From the NCBI GenBank assembly GCA_030142905.1, contig JASJOG010000056.1, forward strand, positions 888,501-952,500: a stretch of DNA of 64,000 bases, in the 5' to 3' direction. The notes under the pieces are model-generated. The model saw nothing but the letters and a program-made list of their open reading frames with translations. It made no database searches and had not been told where the DNA came from. This document shows positions 60,140 through 64,000 of this stretch, piece after piece (within the stretch, counting starts at the first letter, position 1; the number at the start of each line of letters is the position of its first letter). A program made the translations under genes and the position numbers. The stretch is from Heliopora coerulea. Its lineage: Eukaryota > Cnidaria > Anthozoa > Scleralcyonacea > Helioporidae.

Positions 60140-60290
60140 TCCTAGTAGGGCTAGCCATTTTTGCCGAGATCTCGTCTCCCTGTGAAAACGTTTGTGAAAT
60201 TTAATTTTACATGAGAGGGCCAGCCCTCCTAAGCGAGATCTCGCTATTGACAACACGAGATCTCGCCTTGGAGGGCTGAAAATTGTCTAT
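60140..60290. repeat. Cluster of GAGATCTCG palindromes
   Basis: CGAGATCTCG-type words occur at about 60159, 60233 and 60256. The last two are arranged as inverted halves with 'ccagccctcc' and 'ggagggctg', forming a foldback of about 75 bp; a diverged half copy precedes it. Confidence 0.55.
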
Positions 60291-60696
60291 GTATACTCAC
60301 TCAGAAGGGCTGATCCCATATGTATTCAGTGGTTGGGTGATAAGAACTTACACGTCCAAAATTTCAAGAAGACTTTACTTACCATGCAACCATATTAAAA
60401 ACACCATTTAATTTAACGAGAATTTCAGTACATGCTTAATTTTCAGATTCTCTGCTAAGTTACTCCTTTAACATTTCGATTTGATATATCCTAGCTTCAA
60501 ACGAGTGACTGATTGTGAGCAAACAGAAATTCGGCGTCTGCAAGGTTCATTTTTTGTCCATAAACTGCAATCTTCTTTAACTCTCTTCCGACGAGACTAC
60601 TCTCTTTGTCGAGAAAAATCTTCGGCGTTAGTGCTGAGTAAAGCTAATCCTTGAAAGTTTTGACAAGTTTTGAGTTGTGCTTTATTCGAGTTTTCC

Positions 60697-60796
60697 TTAA
60701 CCCTTTCCTGTCCGAGACGTCTTCTCTTGACGAGTAAAATCGTCTGACGTTAGCCAGAGTAAAATTAAAAAGTCGGGTATGGACCGGAAAGGGTTA
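60697..60796. mobile_element. TTAACCCTTTCC mini-MITE, copy 3, just upstream of the HEPN-STAND gene
   Basis: TTAACCCTTTCCTGTCCGAG at the left and ATGGACCGGAAAGGGTTA at the right: the reverse complement of the copy at 50670 with few differences. It lies 136 bp before the ATG of the HEPN-STAND gene, probably within its promoter or 5' leader. Confidence 0.75.
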
Positions 60797-60931
60797 TAGT
60801 TTATCATCGTTTCATTTTGAATAACGTGAAATACCTGATTGAGGTAATACACTGACGCAATAAAACCTTTGAGTTAACGTTTTTCCATATCGTTCCTTTT
60901 AATTTTTCTCAAGAATTTTCCCACACCCAAA

Positions 60932-63900
60932 ATGAATCCTTCCAAGAGCCACAAGAACTGGATAACTGTTGGAGCAATACTCAATTTAATAAGAAAACCT
61001 GTCGTTTCTTATTCTGAACAGATTGTGAAAAAATGGCATGTACAGCTCTGTAAAGAGTGCGATGCGTTTGGGCAATGCCACAGTCCCAAAGATTGCCTCA
61101 AAGAAAAGAAGTCCCATAACCTTTGTTCATCATGCGACGAGTGGTTTAAAAAGCTTGCTACATCACACCGAAATAACGATAAGTCGCAGTTGAAATGGCG
61201 CCAAAACTGCGATACCTCGAAGTGGCCTTTCGATGCATGGGAGGTCGCCAAGTTCTTTATGCCTTCCCTCGGCGACAACAAAAGCACTGTCACAAATGCA
61301 GAATCTACGGATATATCGTCTCTTCTCAATGTTCTCGAATGGACGAAAGATGTGGCATTTGGTGGAGACCGACGTGTTGATCTAAACCTTGTTAAGAGAC
61401 TCCGCTCAGAAGTCAGAAACGCCTGGGCACATTCTCCAAGGTTAGAAATGACAGACGTCGAGTTAAACAACGCTTTCGAGATAGCTGGGAAGTTTCTTGA
61501 TGACCTTAATGCAGTATTCAGCCACGTAGATACGAAGAAATGTGTAGATGAGATCCAATTCTTGAAAGTTAACGGACTAACTAATGGCGTGGAAACCAAG
61601 CTTGAAAACCTGGTTATGTTGAGCAAAGAATTACCTGGATTTGTTTTCCAGATAAAAGACGAATTCGAAACTCTAAAACAAGATAGAAATATTGATCAGG
61701 AGGTTATTCAGAAAATTTTAAATGAATTGAAGAATCTGGAAGTGGCTGTTGCTAATAGCATCACACAAGAAATGATAAGCCTTAGAGAACAAATCTGCCA
61801 AATACGTGACGACATCACCCAAAACCGTGACGACATCACCCAAAACCGTGACGACATCACCCAAAACCGTGACGACATCACCCAAAACCGTGACGACATC
61901 ACCCAAAACCGTGACGACATCACCCAAAACCGTGACGACATCACCCAAAACCGTGACGACATCACCCAAAACCGTGACGACATCACCCAAAACCGTGACG
62001 ACATCACCCAAAACCGTGACGACATCACCCAAAACCGTGACGACATCACCCAAAACCGTGACGACATCACCCAAAACCGTGACGACATCACCCAAAACCG
62101 TGACGACATCAAAGAACTGCAAGACACCAAGAATGCACGAGAAAGTGAATGGTTGAAGCCAAAAAGCTGCTTGCCTGAGACATTGCCTACTTTCTCTGGT
62201 CGTGATGCAGAAATAGATGAAATTATCTCTTTTCTGATAGACAAAGACGTTGGAGTTGTCACTGCTGTTGGAGGACCCGGGTTTGGCAAAAGCACAATAG
62301 CTGTCGAAGTTTCCCATCGCTTATGCGAGAAGCATGACATCACAGTCATTTTCTCGTATTTGTCAAATGCTTCATGTAGGGCTGAAGTTATTCGACGTCT
62401 CTGTTTTGATGTTGGCGTTCAAGCTGATGGAGAAAATTCGGAGTCGTCCTTGATATTCTGGTCAAGAAACATTGAGAAAAAAGTAGTCCTAGTTATGGAC
62501 AACATCGAGCAGTTACTTGAAGGTGAAACAAGATCCCAGTTTGTTGATTTAATTCAGGAGCTCCGGAAGAATTCAAATCAAAAACTACAAATCTTAGCGA
62601 CATCGAGGATTGTGTTTTCAATTGATAACCTAACTACAGAAAACGTTTCTGTGGAAGAAATGGATGATGACACCAGTGTTGAACTATTGAGAAAGAGCTG
62701 TGGCGACAGAAATTTAGAGGATGACTTCCTGTCCAAGTTGGCAAAATTGTGTGGTCATGTTCCCCTGGCGTTGTGCATCGCAGCTTCTCAAATTCAGGAT
62801 TTTGGCGATCCTAACGAGTTGGTAACGTGGTTAAAAGAGAAACCGTTGGGTGTTTTGCAGGACCCCAAGCGTAGCTTATATGTCCGCAAAGCCATCGACA
62901 TGTCTTTTGAAATGATGAGTGAAGAAGATAAAAATGCTTTGGTTTGCCTTTCGGTGTTCAACGGAAATTTCAACCGAAGTGCAGCTGAAGAGATTATAGA
63001 AAAGGATGGATTGGAAACACAGAAATTCTTGAAGAATCTCGTTGGTCGGAGCTTAATTCAGAGCACAGACGGACGATTCTGTATCCATTTTCTTGTCAGA
63101 AGATATCTGGCCGATCGTGAGGAACTTCGAGATGAAATGGTAAATGCGCAACAACGAATGGTGAGTCATTTTTTAGAGAGATGTCAAGGGCTAACTCATA
63201 AGTATTGGTCTAGAGACGGGTTTAATGCCGCAAGAATGGCTTTAACGGAAGATTTGCACAATATTGAAGAAATTCTGAGGATCTGCGAACAAGCTTGTGA
63301 TGAGCGGACTTTAAACTCGGTAATTGTCGACACCCTGGTAAAAAGCGATATTTACCAGTCTTCTTCAAGATTCTTTTACAATTTTATTTTACATTTTCTA
63401 TCGCCGAGATTGGTGAAAAATTTCCTGGATTGTTGCGTTAAGTTGGCAGAACAACAGGAGGATGTTGTCGCAAATATAAATTTCCAATGTCTATTGGCAG
63501 GTGCGATAGCTCGAGAATCAGGATGGAAGTCCAACGAGTACACCAACTATATGAAGTCTGTTATACAAACCTTTGAAGAAAACAAAGGCAATTTACAGCA
63601 AGAAAACGGATTAAAAAGTCATTATTATTATTGCTATGGTCGATACTTGGGCAACCAGAAGGCGACTAACTGGACCAAAGACAATCTCGATCAAGGAAAA
63701 TGCTACCTTCAGAAATCCTTTGATTTGCGAAAAATTCCTGGAAATAACCCTTTTAAAGAGGTCGACCAAGTTGTTACACTTCATCAGCTGGGACGACTAA
63801 AAATGAAAATCGAAAAAGCACTCGCCAAAAAAATGTTTCAGATGGCCATAGAGTTGTCCGAAAAATCTTTAGGCGACCATGAATTAACGTCCAGTTCATA

Positions 63901-64000
63901 CAAAAAACTTGGTGACTTGTATTTCAAATGGAAAAAGAACAAGGCGGCTCTAAAATGCTACGACAAAGCCAGTGAAATCCATGAAAGGCTGGGATTGAGT
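60932..64000 (+). CDS. HEPN - heptad spacer - NB-ARC-like STAND NTPase - TPR protein (3' end beyond window)
   Basis: The frame is open and intronless for 1023 codons, to the right edge. The start at 60932 is the first ATG after an in-frame TAA at 60875 and has A at -3. Residues 1-210 form an alpha-helical HEPN-like domain with a Cys cluster (C40, C43, C49, C55, C65, C68) and the ribonuclease motif R162-N-A-W-A-H167, an exact RNxxxH. Residues 293-390 are 14 units of DDITQNR. The STAND NTPase follows: Walker A GGPGFGKST (447-455), Walker B VLVMDN (D523), TSR (557-559), GHVPLA (608-613) and an MHD-like IHFLVR (H719). From about residue 740 come helical repeats, TPR-like near the end (SYKKLGDLYFKWKKNKAALK). 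By family knowledge, the repeats sense, nucleotide exchange drives assembly, and the HEPN domain acts; RNA cleavage as the output is inferred. A role in cytoplasmic innate immunity is likely but not shown. A dead copy of the HEPN part lies at 40.1-40.7 kb. Confidence 0.85.
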   Translation, partial: MNPSKSHKNWITVGAILNLIRKPVVSYSEQIVKKWHVQLCKECDAFGQCHSPKDCLKEKKSHNLCSSCDEWFKKLATSHRNNDKSQLKWRQNCDTSKWPFDAWEVAKFFMPSLGDNKSTVTNAESTDISSLLNVLEWTKDVAFGGDRRVDLNLVKRLRSEVRNAWAHSPRLEMTDVELNNAFEIAGKFLDDLNAVFSHVDTKKCVDEIQFLKVNGLTNGVETKLENLVMLSKELPGFVFQIKDEFETLKQDRNIDQEVIQKILNELKNLEVAVANSITQEMISLREQICQIRDDITQNRDDITQNRDDITQNRDDITQNRDDITQNRDDITQNRDDITQNRDDITQNRDDITQNRDDITQNRDDITQNRDDITQNRDDITQNRDDITQNRDDIKELQDTKNARESEWLKPKSCLPETLPTFSGRDAEIDEIISFLIDKDVGVVTAVGGPGFGKSTIAVEVSHRLCEKHDITVIFSYLSNASCRAEVIRRLCFDVGVQADGENSESSLIFWSRNIEKKVVLVMDNIEQLLEGETRSQFVDLIQELRKNSNQKLQILATSRIVFSIDNLTTENVSVEEMDDDTSVELLRKSCGDRNLEDDFLSKLAKLCGHVPLALCIAASQIQDFGDPNELVTWLKEKPLGVLQDPKRSLYVRKAIDMSFEMMSEEDKNALVCLSVFNGNFNRSAAEEIIEKDGLETQKFLKNLVGRSLIQSTDGRFCIHFLVRRYLADREELRDEMVNAQQRMVSHFLERCQGLTHKYWSRDGFNAARMALTEDLHNIEEILRICEQACDERTLNSVIVDTLVKSDIYQSSSRFFYNFILHFLSPRLVKNFLDCCVKLAEQQEDVVANINFQCLLAGAIARESGWKSNEYTNYMKSVIQTFEENKGNLQQENGLKSHYYYCYGRYLGNQKATNWTKDNLDQGKCYLQKSFDLRKIPGNNPFKEVDQVVTLHQLGRLKMKIEKALAKKMFQMAIELSEKSLGDHELTSSSYKKLGDLYFKWKKNKAALKCYDKASEIHERLGLS
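61808..62101 (+). repeat. Coding minisatellite, 14 units of 21 bp
   Basis: Exactly 294 bp, 14 tandem copies of a 21-bp unit, each coding DDITQNR, followed by a partial DDI. I see no base difference between units. The period is a multiple of three, so gain or loss of units keeps the frame. It lies between the HEPN and NTPase domains. All three minus-strand frames and one other plus frame are also open across it, which produces spurious long frames. Confidence 0.95.

Larger units (their letters stand above)
57663..60696. other. Intergenic stretch upstream of the HEPN-STAND gene, foldback elements only
   Basis: No gene is recognised. It holds a mini-MITE copy (57915-58014), an inverted repeat at 59722-59883, and at 60140-60290 three copies of a GAGATCTCG palindrome. 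A 74-codon frame at 59224-59448 has no known relative. Confidence 0.5.

Noticed and set aside
61009..61626. 205-codon minus-strand frame
   Set aside because: It is antisense to the HEPN domain, which has recognisable motifs and a homologous dead copy.
61808..62101. CRISPR-like array
   Set aside because: The units are contiguous without spacers and keep a reading frame within a eukaryotic gene.
61806..62156. Plus-strand frame of TTSPKTV repeats
   Set aside because: Shifted frame of the same minisatellite; it lies within the HEPN-STAND reading frame and has no support outside the repeat.
61708..62349. Long minus-strand frames over the coding minisatellite (repeated SSRFWVM or VTVLGDV peptides)
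   Set aside because: They are antisense shadows of the 21-bp repeat, whose period keeps every frame open. The plus-strand HEPN-STAND frame explains the region.

Overview
The window looks like a piece of a cnidarian nuclear genome, most likely a stony coral or other anthozoan (inference). The reasons are AT-rich DNA, genes with short exons and GT-AG introns, a dense and old transposon load (LINEs with an esterase-type ORF1, BEL/Pao, hAT, Harbinger, many foldback elements), coral-type fibrinogen-like genes, and a HEPN/STAND/TPR gene of the kind expanded in cnidarian innate immunity. No rRNA gene, intact tRNA or CRISPR array was seen.

Layout. 1-2.9 kb: the 5' part of a BOLA3-like gene on the minus strand, with an inverted telomere-like repeat just upstream of it. 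3.6-5.1 kb: foldback elements and a tRNA-like sequence. 6.0-12.8 kb: one decayed non-LTR retrotransposon (LINE-A, minus strand) split by nested insertions: a 923-bp hAT-type element with a clean 8-bp target duplication in ORF1, and a foldback element plus a deleted Harbinger element in ORF2. 13-16 kb: no gene, but a short motif present three times. 16.3-25.9 kb: an eight-exon fibrinogen-related gene (plus strand, 5' end not found) whose splice phases all agree. Its 4.2-kb fifth intron holds a 464-bp hairpin with tRNA-like arms and a LINE 3' fragment. 27.4-28.9 kb: a second fibrinogen-like gene with a trimerisation segment, a coiled coil and a complete C-terminal domain. 35-42 kb: two more LINE fragments and, at 40.1-40.7 kb, a dead copy of the HEPN domain. 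44-54.8 kb: two decayed BEL/Pao elements in tandem; the first is interrupted by a nearly complete LINE (LINE-E) flanked by an 8-bp duplication. 55-57.3 kb: a collapsed duplicate of the fibrinogen-gene region of 25.6-30.3 kb. 57.3-60.9 kb: foldback repeats. 60.9-64 kb: an intronless reading frame that runs off the right edge.

The main find is that last gene. It encodes an N-terminal HEPN domain with a canonical RNxxxH ribonuclease motif, a spacer of 14 apparently identical 7-residue units (DDITQNR), an NB-ARC-like STAND NTPase with Walker A, Walker B, TSR and GxPLA motifs, and TPR-like helices. That is the architecture of a sensor-switch-effector immune protein whose predicted output would be RNA cleavage. 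The fibrinogen-like genes could encode secreted recognition or matrix proteins. Nothing in the sequence links the two groups beyond proximity.
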